Shown: positions 1 to 12,700 of the stretch, in pieces | Position numbering within the stretch: the stretch's first letter is position 1 | Layout: the number at the start of each line of letters is the position of its first letter | Source of the DNA: Siphlonurus alternatus | Taxonomy: Eukaryota; Arthropoda; Insecta; Ephemeroptera; Siphlonuridae | Assembly: GCA_949825025.1 (NCBI GenBank) | Contig: OX463780.1 | Span: 17,519,480-17,583,479, forward strand | DNA: 64,000 nucleotides | Reading direction: 5' to 3' | Program-made: the position numbers and the translations under genes | Notes under the pieces: model-generated | Database searches by the model: none | What the model was told of the DNA's origin: nothing | Seen by the model: only the letters and a program-made list of their open reading frames with translations

Positions 1-10
1 GTAATTCTTA

Positions 11-666
11 CCTTCCTAACACCATTCATGTAACAAGTGTAGCTTGATTTTTATTTTCCATCAGGTAAATTGTAGAGCTTTTTTTATTAACACAAAATAT
101 ATAAAATCATATATTTCTTGAGAAACACCTAAAAATCTGTTTAAAAAATTTAATATAGGGCTTTATTACTACCTAATTTTGAACCTGAAATCTCACGGTC
201 TGTAATCAATTTCTATTTTTTTTTTTTTTACTCTGCAACAAATACCTAGAGTAAAGCTAGAGCTAAAAAAACAAAAGAAAACATACATATCATCATTAGT
301 CAGTACTTGAATTTTACTTTTTTAATGATAAGTACAGTTGATAGACAGACCATTAAAAAAGCAAATACAGTAAATACAACAATTTTAATTTAAATATATG
401 TAAGCCAATTTATAATCTTATATTAAATTACAATCATACCACCTTGTATTGGAATCCACTACATCAATTTTGTTTTCACTTTTCATTTTTGTTTTTATTT
501 CAATTCATTTGTTATTTTATATTCACATGACACGTACTTTTATTATATTTAAAGAAGAAGCTTTTATTCTCTTCTGAAACAAACAAAATAACAAAAAGTA
601 CGTTAATAAATGGATTCATATTTCATTACAAAGATAACAATGTTTTTTTTTTTACTGTCATTCTTA
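11..666. repeat. Representative satellite monomer (first complete copy)
   Basis: One repeat unit, used to describe internal layout. From the left: the CCTTCCTAAC marker; an AT-rich stretch ending in a CTGAAATCTCACGGTCTG motif; a T-tract of about 8-13 bases before ACTCTGCAAC; the ScaI site in GTCAGTACTTG; an A/T-rich middle; a TTCACATGACACGTAC motif; the HindIII site in GAAGAAGCTTTT; and a second T-tract before ACTGTAATTC, which closes the unit. The two T-tracts have similar downstream contexts (ACTCTG and ACTGTA) and lie roughly 215 bp apart. No gene, RNA polymerase III box or known protein-binding box such as a CENP-B box was seen. Confidence 0.9.
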
Positions 667-3600
667 CCTTCCTAACACCATTCATGTAAAAAGTGTAGCT
701 TGATTTTTATTTTCCATCAGGTAAATTGTAGAGCTTTTTTTATTAACACAAAATATATAAAATCATATATTTCTTGAGAAACACCTAAAAATCTGTTTAA
801 AAAATTTAATATAGGGCTTTATTACTACCTAATGTTGAACCTGAAATCTCACGGTCTGTAATCAATTTCTATTTTTTTTTTTTACTCTGCAACAAATACC
901 TAGAGTAAAGCTAGAGCTAAAAAAACAAAAGAAAACATACATATCATCATTAGTCAGTACTTGAATTTTACTTTTTTAATGATAAGTACAGTTGATAGAC
1001 AGACCATTAAAAAAGCAAAAACAGTAAATACAACAATTTTAATTTAAATATATGTAAGCCAATTTATAATCTTATATTAAATTACAATCATATACCACCT
1101 TGTATTGGAATCCACTACATCAATTTTGTTTTCACTTTTCATTTTTGTTTTTATTTCAATTCATTTGTTATTTTATATTCACATGACACGTACTTTTATT
1201 ATATTTAAAGAAGAAGCTTTTATTCTCTTCTGAAACAAACAAAATGACAAAAAGGACATTAATAAATGGATTCATATTTCATTACAAAGATAACAATGGT
1301 TTTTTTTACTGTAATTCTTACCTTCCTAACACCATTCATGTAACAAGTGTAGCTTGATTCTTATTTTCCATCAGGTAAATTGTAGAGCTTATTTTATTAA
1401 CACAAAATATATAAAATCATATATTTCTTGAGAAACATCTAAAAATCTGTTTAAAAAATTTAATATAGGGCTTTATTACTACCTAATTTTGAACCTGAAA
1501 TCTCACGGTCTGTAATCAATTTCTATATTTTTATTTTACTCTGCAACAAATACCTAGAGTAAAGCTAGAGCTAAAAAAACAAAAGAAAACATACATATCA
1601 TCATTAGTCAGTACTTGAATTTTACTTTTTTAATGATAAGTACAGTTGATAGACAGACCATTAAAAAAGCAAAAACAGTAAATACAACAATTTTAATTTA
1701 AATATATGTAAGCCAATTTATAATCTTATATTAAATTACAATCATACCACCTTGTATTGGAATCCACTACATCAATTTTGTTTTCACTTTTCATTTTTGT
1801 TTTTATTTCAATTCATTTGTTATTTTATATTCACATGACACGTACTTTTATTATATTTAAAGAAGAAGCTTTTATTCTCTTCTGAAACAAACAAAATGAC
1901 AAAAAGGACATTAATATATGGATTCATATTTCATTACAAAGATTAAAATGTTTTTTTACTGTAATTCTTACCTTCCTAACACCATTCATGTAACAAGTGT
2001 AGCTTGATTTTTATTTTCCATCAGGTAAATTGTAGAGCTTTTTTTATTAACACAAAATATATAAAATCATATATTTCTTGAGAAACACCTAAAAATCTGT
2101 TTAAAAAATTTAATATAGGGCTTTATTACTACCCAATTTTGAGTCTGAAATCTCACGGTCTGTAATCAATTTCTATATTTTTTTTGACTCTGCAACAAAT
2201 ACCTAGAGTAAAGCTAGAGCTAAATAAACAAAAGAAAACATACATATCATCATTAGTCAGTACTTGAATTTTACTTTTTTAATGATAAGTACAGTTGATA
2301 GACAGACCATTAAAAAAGCAAAAACAGTAAATACAACAATTTTAATTTAAATATATGTAAGCCAATTTATAATCTTATATTAAATTACAATCATACCACC
2401 TTGTATTGGAATCCACTACATCAATTTTGTTTTCACTTTTCATTTTTGTTTTTATTTCAATTCATTTGTTATTTTATATTCACATGACACGTACTTTTAT
2501 TATATTTAAAGACGAAGCTTTTATTCTCTTCTGAAACAAACAAAATAACAAAAAGTACGTTAATAAATGGATTCATATTTCATTACAAAGATAACAATGT
2601 ATTTTTTTTACTGTCATTCTTACCTTCCTAACACCATTCATGTAAAAAGTGTAGCTTGATTTTTATTTTCCATCAGGTAAATTGTAGAGCTTTTTTTATT
2701 AACACAAAATATATAAAATCATATATTTCTTGAAAAACACCTAAAAATCTGTTTAAAAAATTTAATATAGGGATTTATTACTACCTAATTTTGAACCTGA
2801 AATCTCACGGTCTGTAATCAATTTCTATTTTTTTTTTTTTACTCTGCAACAAATACCTAGAGTAAAGCTAGAGCTAAAAAAACAAAAGAAAACATACATA
2901 TCATCATTAGTCAGTACTTGAATTTTACTTTTTTAATGATAAGTACAGTTGATAGACAGACCATTAAAAAAGCAAAAACAGTAAATACAACAATTTTAAT
3001 TTAAATATATGTAAGCCAATTTATAATCTTATATTAAATTACAATCATACCACCTTGTATTGGAATCCACTACATCAATTTTGTTTTCACTTTTCATTTT
3101 TGTTTTTATTTCAATTCATTTGTTATTTTATATTCACATGACACGTACTTTTATTATATTTAAAGAAGAAGCTTTTATTCTCTTCTGAAACAAACAAAAT
3201 GACAAAAAGGACATTAATAAATGGATTCATATTTCATTACAAAGATTAAAATGTTTTTTTTTTACTGTAATTCTTACCTTCCTAACACCATTCATGTAAC
3301 AAGTGTAGCTTGATTTTTATTTTCCATCAGGTAAATTGTAGAGCTTTTTTTATTAACACAAAATATATAAAATCATATATTTCTTGAGAAACACCTAAAA
3401 ATCTGTTTAAAAAATTTAATATAGGGCTTTATAACTACCTAATTTTGAGTCTGAAATCTCACGGTCTGTAATCAATTTCTATATTTTTTTTTACTCTGCA
3501 ACAAATACCTAGAGTAAAGCTAGAGCTAAAAAAACAAAAGAAAACATACATATCATCATTAGTCAGTACTTGAATTTTACTTTTTTAATGATAAGTACAG

Positions 3601-4807
3601 TTAATAGACAGACCATTAAAAAAGCAAAAACAGTAAATACAACAATTTTAATTTAATTATATGTAAGCCAATTTATAATCTTATATTAAATTACAATCAT
3701 ACCACCTTGTTTTGGAATCCACTACATCAATTTTGTTTTCACTTTTCATTTTTGTTTTTATTTCAATTCATTTGTTATTTTATATTCACATGACACGTAC
3801 TTTTATTATATTTAAAGAAGAAGCTTTTATTCTCTTCTGAAACAAACAAAATGACAAAAAGGACATTAATAAATGGATTCATATTTCATTACAAAGATTA
3901 AAATGTTTTATTTTTACTGTAATTCTTACCTTCCTAACACCATTCATGTAACAAGTGTAGCTTGATTTTTATTTTCCATCAGGTAAATTGTAGAGCTTTT
4001 TTTATTAACACAAAATATATAAAATCATATATTTCTTGAGAAACACCTAAAAATCTGTTTAAAAAATTTAATATAGGGCTTTATTACTACCTAATTTTGA
4101 GTCTGAAATCTCACGGTCTGTAATCAATTTCTATATTTTTTTTGACTCTGCAACAAATACCTAGAGTAAAGCTAGAGCTAAAAAAACAAAAGAAAACATA
4201 CATATCATCATTAGTCAGTACTTGAATTTTACTTTTTTAATGATAAGTACAGTTGATAGACAGACCATTAAAAAAGCAAAAACAGTAAATACAACAATTT
4301 TAATTTAAATATATGTAAGCCAATTTATAATCTTATATTAAATTACAATCATACCACCTTGTATTGGAATCCACTACATCAATTTTGTTTTCACTTTTCA
4401 TTTTTGTTTTTATTTCAATTCATTTGTTATTTTATATTCACATGACACGTACTTTTATTATATTTAAAGAAGAAGCTTTTATTCTCTTCTGAAACAAACA
4501 AAATGACAAAAAGGACATTAATATATGGATTCATATTTCATTACAAAGATAGCAATGTTTTTTTTACTGTAATTCTTACCTTCCTAACACCATTCATGTA
4601 ACAAGTGTAGCTTGATTTTTATTTTCCATCAGGTAAATTGTAGAGCTTTTTTTATGAACACAAAATATATAAAATCATATATTTCTTGAGAAACACCTAA
4701 AAATCTGTTTAAAAAATTTAATATAGGGCTTTATTACTACCTAATTTTGAGTCTGAAATCTCACGGTCTGTAATCAATTTCTATATTTTTTTTGACTCTG
4801 CAACAAA

Positions 4808-4809
4808 TA
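4808..4809. other. Target-site duplication TA (left)
   Basis: The TA preceding CCCTAGTC is matched by TA at 6364-6365. Removing the element plus one TA restores the normal monomer reading CAACAAATACCTAGAG exactly. Confidence 0.9.
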
Positions 4810-4870
4810 CCCTAGTCAAAAAATAACTCAATGGTCAAGTGGTTGACTACTGCCAGTGGTAAATTGGCTA

Positions 4871-4968
4871 ATGGTCAAGTAGTCATGGTCAAGTAGTCAT
4901 GGTCAAGTAGTCATGGTCAAGTAGTCATGGTCAAGTAGTCATGGTCAAGTAGTCATGGTCAAGTAGTC
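4871..4968. repeat. Seven perfect copies of a 14-bp subterminal tandem repeat
   Basis: The unit ATGGTCAAGTAGTC is repeated seven times without a mismatch from 4871 to 4968, followed by degenerate copies to about 5055 (for example GGTCAAGTGGTC and GGTCAAGTAGTCGCGG). The AAGTAGTC core also fills the arms of the small palindromic elements at 59974 and 60509. A role as repeated transposase-binding sites is inference only. Confidence 0.92.
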
Positions 4969-5044
4969 AAGTTCATGGTCAAGTGGTCAAGTGGTCGTGG
5001 TCCATTTCATGGTCAAGTAGTCGCGGTTTCAAGTGATCCAATGG

Positions 5045-5585
5045 TCATGTAGTTGCATATGGCGCCATCTCACGCCGTACATCATGAGCAGCTAAAACTT
5101 TAGTTAGCCACAGAAATATTAGTAGAGATCGAATGATGCTGGAACATGTGATAAAATTATTCTTCCAAATTTTTACTTTGAATTGGTAAAAGATAGCAAA
5201 AATGCTACAAACAAAACAAATATAAAGAAAAATTTATATTCATTTTTTACGCAATTTAATATTTAATTTTATCAATATATCATCACAATATTAATTAAAA
5301 AAGAAATCATCAAACAATTATTTTCAAACAGTCACTTCTTTAAGTAATATATTTACCCATGATAGCGTCTCTTTCCGGCGATCTTTTTTATCATGTCCCA
5401 AGAGCCGATAAACATTGAGTGTTTAAGGCTACCTGGAACAAATTATTCGACACAAAGTAACGAGATCATCACAAAAGAACATTTCATAATACGTTTAATG
5501 TACTGGAAAGTTACTTATCTGACATTAAAGTGCTTGAATTTCGATTAATTTGTAGGAACTCTGCTTCTGATGAACCGGACGCCAT
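5045..5585 (-). CDS. Candidate captured three-exon gene fragment, 100 codons, unknown product
   Basis: I do not recognise the protein. On the minus strand an ATG at 5585 in the context AAAATGGCG opens a first block of 23 codons plus two bases (5585-5515), ending at a GTAACT donor. A second block (5428-5357) follows the acceptor TTCCAGGTAG and ends at a GTAAAT donor. A third block (5204-5045) follows the pyrimidine-rich acceptor TTTGTTTTGTTTGTAG and ends in TGA. The phases chain without a break (71, 72 and 160 nt; 303 nt in all). Block 1 begins MASGSSEAEF. Block 2 is basic near its end (GKRRYHG). Block 3 is hydrophobic and less protein-like, so it may be intron or read-through sequence. The first acceptor has a competing CAG four bases upstream that would give an immediate stop. 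No AATAAA was seen after the stop. Best read as host sequence carried by the element; expression is unknown. Confidence 0.4.
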
Positions 5586-5620
5586 TTTAGATGCTTCATT
5601 TGATGGTCACTCGAAATGCG

Positions 5621-5650
5621 CAACTGCGCATGCGCGGCATGCGCACGCAA
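5621..5650. promoter_or_regulatory. NRF-1-type promoter motif upstream of the captured ATG
   Basis: TGCGCATGCGCG at 5625-5636 fits the animal NRF-1 palindromic consensus YGCGCAYGCGCR at every position. A second near-match, TGCGCACGCAA, follows at 5640-5650, and another half-site (ATGCGCAAC) lies at 5616-5624. The cluster sits about 40 bp upstream of the minus-strand ATG at 5585, where a TATA-less housekeeping promoter would be expected. The CpG-rich patch is unlike everything else in the satellite. The ATG itself lies in AAAATGGCG, which resembles a YY1 site. The match is seen in the sequence; promoter activity is inferred. Confidence 0.6.
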
Positions 5651-5664
5651 GTGACTACTTACCA

Positions 5665-6215
5665 AATGGTCATAGTCAATGGTCATAGTCAATGTTCATA
5701 GTCAATGGTCATAGTCATGCAATGGTCATAGTCAATGGTCATAGTCAATGTTCATAGTCAATGGTCATAGTCATGCAATGGTCATAGTCAATGGTCATAG
5801 TCAATGGTCATAGTCATGCAATGGTCATTGTCAATGGTCATAGTCAATGGTTGACTACTTGGTGAGATGGTAAATCGTCCTGGTGTGACTACTTTTAATT
5901 GGTAAATGGTCGGACCATTTACCAAGTAGTCCGACCATGACTACTTACTAAATGGTCCGACCATTTACCAAGTAGTCAAACCAGGACGATTTACCATCTC
6001 ACCAAGTAGTCAACCATTGATTATAATATGACCATTGACTATGACCATTGCATGACTATGACCATTGACTATGACCATTGACTATAATATGACCATTGAC
6101 TATGACCATTGACTATGACCATTGACTATGACCATTGACTATGACCATTGACTATGACCATTGACTATGACCATTGACTATGACCATTGACTATGACCAT
6201 TGACTATTGACCATG
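5665..6215. repeat. Large foldback: 13-bp repeats in opposite orientations around a dyad
   Basis: From 5665 to about 5850 the unit ATGGTCATAGTCA is repeated in direct tandem, with ATGC spacers every few copies. From about 6005 to 6215 its reverse complement (TGACTATGACCAT) is repeated. Between them, 5846-5894 and 5970-6018 form inverted arms, sharing GTTGACTACTTGGTGAGATG and about 15 further bases. The centre (about 5905-5965) contains further nested dyads of the type AAATGGTCGGACCATTT. The whole stretch could pair into one hairpin of several hundred bases. Confidence 0.9.
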
Positions 6216-6363
6216 ACCATTTGAAAACCATATGACCATTTACCAAATGGTCATGATTCATGGTCGGACTACTGAAGCCAGTAGTCCGACTACTTATTTC
6301 AGTGGTCCGACCATTTATTTTAAGTGGTCAAAGTCTGACCATTAAGCTACTTTTTGACTAGGG

Positions 6364-6365
6364 TA
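6364..6365. other. Target-site duplication TA (right)
   Basis: The second copy of the TA, immediately after GACTAGGG. It rejoins the satellite at CCTAGAG. Confidence 0.9.
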
Positions 6366-6784
6366 CCTAGAGTAAAGCTAGAGCTAAAAAAACAAAAGAA
6401 AACATACATATCATCATTAGTCAGTACTTGAATTTTACTTTTTTAATGATAAGTACAGTTGATAGACAGACCATTAAAAAAGCAAAAACAGTAAATACAA
6501 CAATTTTAATTTAAATATATGTAAGCCAATTTATAATCTTATATTAAATTACAATCATACCACCTTGTATTGGAATCCACTACATCAATTTTGTTTTCAA
6601 TTTTCATTTTTGTTTTTATTTCAATTCATTTGTTATTTTATATTCACATGACACGTACTTTTATTATATTTAAAGAAGAAGCTTTTATTCTCTTCTGAAA
6701 CAAACAAAATGACAAAAAGGACATTAATATATGGATTCATATTTCATTACAAAGATAGCAATGTTTTTTTTACTGTAATTCTTA

Positions 6785-9700
6785 CCTTCCTAACACCATT
6801 CATGTAACAAGTGTAGCTTGATTTTTATTTTCCATCAGGTAAATTGTAGAGCTTTTTTTATTAACACAAAATATATAAAATCATATATTTCTTGAGAAAC
6901 ACCTAAAAATCTGTTTAAAAAATTTAATATAGGGCTTTATTACTACCTAATTTTGAGTCTGAAATCTCACGGTCTGTAATCAATTTCTATATTTTTTTTT
7001 ACTCTGCAACAAATACCTAGAGTAAAGCTAGAGCTAAAAAAACAAAAGAAAACATACATATCATCATTAGTCAGTACTTGAATTTTACTTTTTTAATGAT
7101 AAGTACAGTTGATAGACAGACCATTAAAAAAGCAAAAACAGTAAATACAACAATTTTAATTTAATTATATGTAAGCCAATTTATAATCTTATATTAAATT
7201 ACAATCATACCACCTTGTTTTGGAATCCACTACATCAATTTTGTTTTCACTTTTCATTTTTGTTTTTATTTCAATTCATTTGTTATTTTATATTCACATG
7301 ACACGTACTTTTATTATATTTAAAGAAGAAGCTTTTATTCTCTTCTGAAACAAACAAAATGACAAAAAGGACATTAATAAATGGATTCATATTTCATTAC
7401 AAAGATTAAAATGTTTTTTTTTTACTGTAATTCTTACCTTCCTAACACCATTCATGTAACAAGTGTAGCTTGATTTTTATTTTCCATCAGGTAAATTGTA
7501 GAGCTTTTTTTATTAACACAAAATATATAAAATCATATATTTCTTGAGAAACACCTAAAAATCTGTTTAAAAAATTTAATATAGGGCTTTATTACTACCT
7601 AATTTTGAGTCTGAAATCTCACGGTCTGTAATCAATTTCTATATTTTTTTTGACTCTGCAACAAATACCTAGAGTAAAGCTAGAGCTAAAAAAACAAAAG
7701 AAAACATACATATCATCATTAGTCAGTACTTGAATTTTACTTTTTTAATGATAAGTACAGTTGATAGACAGACCATTAAAAAAGCAAAAACAGTAAATAC
7801 AACAATTTTAATATAAATATATGTAAGCCAATTTATAATCTTATATTAAATTACAATCATACCACCTTGTATTGGAATCCACTACATCAATTTTGTTTTC
7901 ACTTTTCATTTTTGTTTTTATTTCAATTCATTTGTTATTTTATATTCACATGACACGTACTTTTATTATATTTAAAGAAGAAGCTTTTATTCTCTTCTGA
8001 AACAAACAAAATGACAAAAAGGACATTAATATATGGATTCATATTTCATTACAAAGATAGCAATGTTTTTTTTACTGTAATTCTTACCTTCCTAACACCA
8101 TTCATGTAACAAGTGTAGCTTGATTTTTATTTTCCATCAGGTAAATTGTAGAGCTTTTTTTATGAACACAAAATATATAAAATCATATATTTCTTGAGAA
8201 ACACCTAAAAATCTGTTTAAAAAATTTAATATAGGGCTTTATTACTACCTAATTTTGAGTCTGAAATCTCACGGTCTGTAATCAATTTCTATATTTTTTT
8301 TTACTCTGCAACAAATACCTAGAGTAAAGCTAGAGCTAAAAAAACAAAAGAAAACATACATATCATCATTAGTCAGTACTTGAATTTTACTTTTTTAATG
8401 ATAAGTACAGTTGATAGACAGACCATTAAAAAAGCAAAAACAGTAAATACAACAATTTTAATTTAATTATATGTAAGCCAATTTATAATCTTATATTAAA
8501 TTACAATCATACCACCTTGTTTTGGAATCCACTACATCAATTTTGTTTTCACTTTTCATTTTTGTTTTTATTTCAATTCATTTGTTATTTTATATTCACA
8601 TGACACGTACTTTTATTATATTTAAAGACGAAGCTTTTATTCTCTTCTGAAACAAACAAAATAACAAAAAGTACGTTAATAAATGGGTTCATATTTCATT
8701 ACAAAGATAACAATGTTTTTTTTTACTGTAATTCTTACCTTCCTAACACCATTCATGTAACAAGTGTAGCTTGATTTTTATTTTCCATCAGGTAAATTGT
8801 AGAGCTTTTTTTATTAACACAAAATATATAAAATCATATATTTCTTGAGAAACACCTAAAAATCTGTTTAAAAAATTTAATATAGGGCTTTATTACTACC
8901 TAATTTTGAACCTGAAATCTCACGGTCTGTAATCAATTTCTATATTTTTTTTTACTCTGCAACAAATACCTAGAGTAAAGCTAAAGCTAAAAAAACAAAA
9001 GAAAACATACATATCATCATTAGTCAGTACTTGAATTTTACTTTTTTAATGATAAGTACAGTTGATAGACAGACCATTAAAAAAGCAAAAACAGTAAATA
9101 CAACAATTTTAATTTAAATATATGTAAGCCAATTTATAATCTTATATTAAATTACAATCATACCACCTTGTATTGGAATCCACTACATCAATTTTGTTTT
9201 CACTTTTCATTTTTGTTTTTATTTCAATTCATTTGTTATTTTATATTCACATGACACGTACTTTTATTATATTTAAAGAAGAAGCTTTTATTCTCTTCTG
9301 AAACAAACAAAATGACAAAAAGGACATTAATAAATGGATTCATATTTCATTACAAAGATTAAAATGTTTTTTTTTTACTGTAATTCTTACCTTCCTAACA
9401 CCATTCATGTAACAAGTGTAGCTTGATTTTTATTTTCCATCAGGTAAATTGTAGAGCTTTTTTTATTAACACAAAATATATAAAATCATATATTTCTTGA
9501 GAAACACCTAAAAATCTGTTTAAAAAATTTAATATAGGGCTTTATTACTACCTAATTTTGAGTCTGAAATCTCACGGTCTGTAATCAATTTCTATATTTT
9601 TTTTTACTCTGCAACAAATACCTAGAGTAAAGCTAGAGCTAAAAAAACAAAAGAAAACATACATATCATCATTAGTCAGTACTTGAATTTTACTTTTTTA

Positions 9701-12700
9701 ATGATAAGTACAGTTGATAGACAGACCATTAAAAAAGCAAAAACAGTAAATACAACAATTTTAATTTAAATATATGTAAGCCAATTTATAATCTTATATT
9801 AAATTACAATCATACCACCTTGTATTGGAATCCACTACATCAATTTTGTTTTCACTTTTCATTTTTGTTTTTATTTCAATTCATTTGTTATTTTATATTC
9901 ACATGACACGTACTTTTATTATATTTAAAGAAGAAGCTTTTATTCTCTTCTGAAACAAACAAAATGACAAAAAGGACATTAATAAATGGATTCATATTTC
10001 ATTACAAAGATTAAAATGTTTTTTTTTTACTGTAATTCTTACCTTCCTAACACCATTCATGTAACAAGTGTAGCTTGATTTTTATTTTCCATCAGGTAAA
10101 TTGTAGAGCTTTTTTTATTAACACAAAATATATAAAATCATATATTTCTTGAGAAACACCTAAAAATCTGTTTAAAAAATTTAATATAGGGCTTTATAAC
10201 TACCTAATTTTGAGTCTGAAATCTCACGGTCTGTAATCAATTTCTATATTTTTTTTTACTCTGCAACAAATACCTAGAGTAAAGCTAGAGCTAAAAAAAC
10301 AAAAGAAAACATACATATCATCATTAGTCAGTACTTGAATTTTACTTTTTTAATGATAAGTACAGTTAATAGACAGACCATTAAAAAAGCAAAAACAGTA
10401 AATACAACAATTTTAATTTAATTATATGTAAGCCAATTCATAATCTTATATTAAATTACAATCATACCACCTTGTTTTGGAATCCACTACATCAATTTTG
10501 TTTTCACTTTTCATTTTTGTTTTTATTTCAATTCATTTGTTATTTTATATTCACATGACACGTACTTTTATTATATTTAAAGAAGAAGCTTTTATTCTCT
10601 TCTGAAACAAACAAAATGACAAAAAGGACATTAATAAATGGATTCATATTTCATTACAAAGATTAAAATGTTTTTTTTTTACTGTAATTCTTACCTTCCT
10701 AACACCATTCATGTAACAAGTGTAGCTTGATTTTTATTTTCCATCAGGTAAATTGTAGAGCTTTTTTTATTAACACAAAATATATAAAATCATATATTTC
10801 TTGAGAAACACCTAAAAATCTGTTTAAAAAATTTAATATAGGGCTTTATTACTACCTAATTTTGAGTCTGAAATCTCACGGTCTGTAATCAATTTCTATA
10901 TTTTTTTTGACTCTGCAACAAATACCTAGAGTAAAGCTAGAGCTAAAAAAACAAAAGAAAACATACATATCATCATTAGTCAGTACTTGAATTTTACTTT
11001 TTTAATGATAAGTACAGTTGATAGACAGACCATTAAAAAAGCAAAAACAGTAAATACAACAATTTTAATTTAAATATATGTAAGCCAATTTATAATCTTA
11101 TATTAAATTACAATCATACCACCTTGTATTGGAATCCACTACATCAATTTTGTTTTCAATTTTCATTTTTGTTTTTATTTCAATTCATTTGTTATTTTAT
11201 ATTCACATGACACGTACTTTTATTATATTTAAAGAAGAAGCTTTTATTCTCTTCTGAAACAAACAAAATGACAAAAAGGACATTAATATATGGATTCATA
11301 TTTCATTACAAAGATAGCAATGTTTTTTTTACTGTAATTCTTACCTTCCTAACACCATTCATGTAACAAGTGTAGCTTGATTTTTATTTTCCATCAGGTA
11401 AATTGTAGAGCTTTTTTTATTAACACAAAATATATAAAATCATATATTTCTTGAGAAACACCTAAAAATCTGTTTAAAAAATTTAATATAGGGCTTTATT
11501 ACTACCTAATTTTGAGTCTGAAATCTCACGGTCTGTAATCAATTTCTATATTTTTTTTTACTCTGCAACAAATACCTAGAGTAAAGCTAGAGCTAAGAAA
11601 ACAAAAGAAAACATACATATCATCATTAGTCAGTACTTGAATTTTACTTTTTTAATGATAAGTACAGTTGATAGACAGACCATTAAAAAAGCAAAAACAG
11701 TAAATACAACAATTTTAATTTAATTATATGTAAGCCAATTTATAATCTTATATTAAATTACAATCATACCACCTTGTTTTGGAATCCACTACATCAATTT
11801 TGTTTTCACTTTTCATTTTTGTTTTTATTTCAATTCATTTGTTATTTTATATTCACATGACACGTACTTTTATTATATTTAAAGAAGAAGCTTTTATTCT
11901 CTTCTGAAACAAACAAAATGACAAAAAGGACATTAATAAATGGATTCATATTTCATTACAAAGATTAAAATGTTTTTTTTTTACTGTAATTCTTACCTTC
12001 CTAACACCATTCATGTAACAAGTGTAGCTTGATTTTTATTTTCCATCAGGTAAATTGTAGAGCTTTTTTTATTAACACAAAATATATAAAATCATATATT
12101 TCTTGAGAAACACCTAAAAATCTGTTTAAAAAATTTAATATAGGGCTTTATTACTACCTAATTTTGAGTCTGAAATCTCACGGTCTGTAATCAATTTCTA
12201 TATTTTTTTTGACTCTGCAACAAATACCTAGAGTAAAGCTAGAGCTAAAAAAACAAAAGAAAACATACATATCATCATTAGTCAGTACTTGAATTTTACT
12301 TTTTTAATGATAAGTACAGTTGATAGACAGACCATTAAAAAAGCAAAAACAGTAAATACAACAATTTTAATTTAAATATATGTAAGCCAATTTATAATCT
12401 TATATTAAATTACAATCATACCACCTTGTATTGGAATCCACTACATCAATTTTGTTTTCACTTTTCATTTTTGTTTTTATTTCAATTCATTTGTTATTTT
12501 ATATTCACATGACACGTACTTTTATTATATTTAAAGAAGAAGCTTTTATTCTCTTCTGAAACAAACAAAATGACAAAAAGGACATTAATATATGGATTCA
12601 TATTTCATTACAAAGATAGCAATGTTTTTTTTACTGTAATTCTTACCTTCCTAACACCATTCATGTAACAAGTGTAGCTTGATTTTTATTTTCCATCAGG

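Larger units (their letters stand above)
4810..6363. mobile_element. 1554-bp non-autonomous TA-flanked inverted-repeat element (Pack-MITE-like)
   Basis: The element interrupts a satellite monomer between CAACAAATA and CCTAGAG, which are contiguous in every other monomer. It begins CCCTAGTCAAAAA and ends TTTTTGACTAGGG, and is flanked by a duplicated TA (4808-4809 and 6364-6365). TA duplications fit the Tc1/mariner-like superfamilies, but the terminal sequence is not one I can assign. It encodes no transposase. Layout: terminal repeat, 14-bp tandem array, a host-like 600-bp core with an exon-like minus-strand frame, a large foldback of 13-bp repeats, terminal repeat. None of the other ~87 monomers has it. 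The small elements at 59974 and 60509 share its ends and so probably share a mobilising enzyme. Confidence 0.9.

Noticed and set aside
4871..4968. CRISPR-like array
   Set aside because: The repeats are contiguous 14-mers without unique spacers, inside a eukaryotic transposon.
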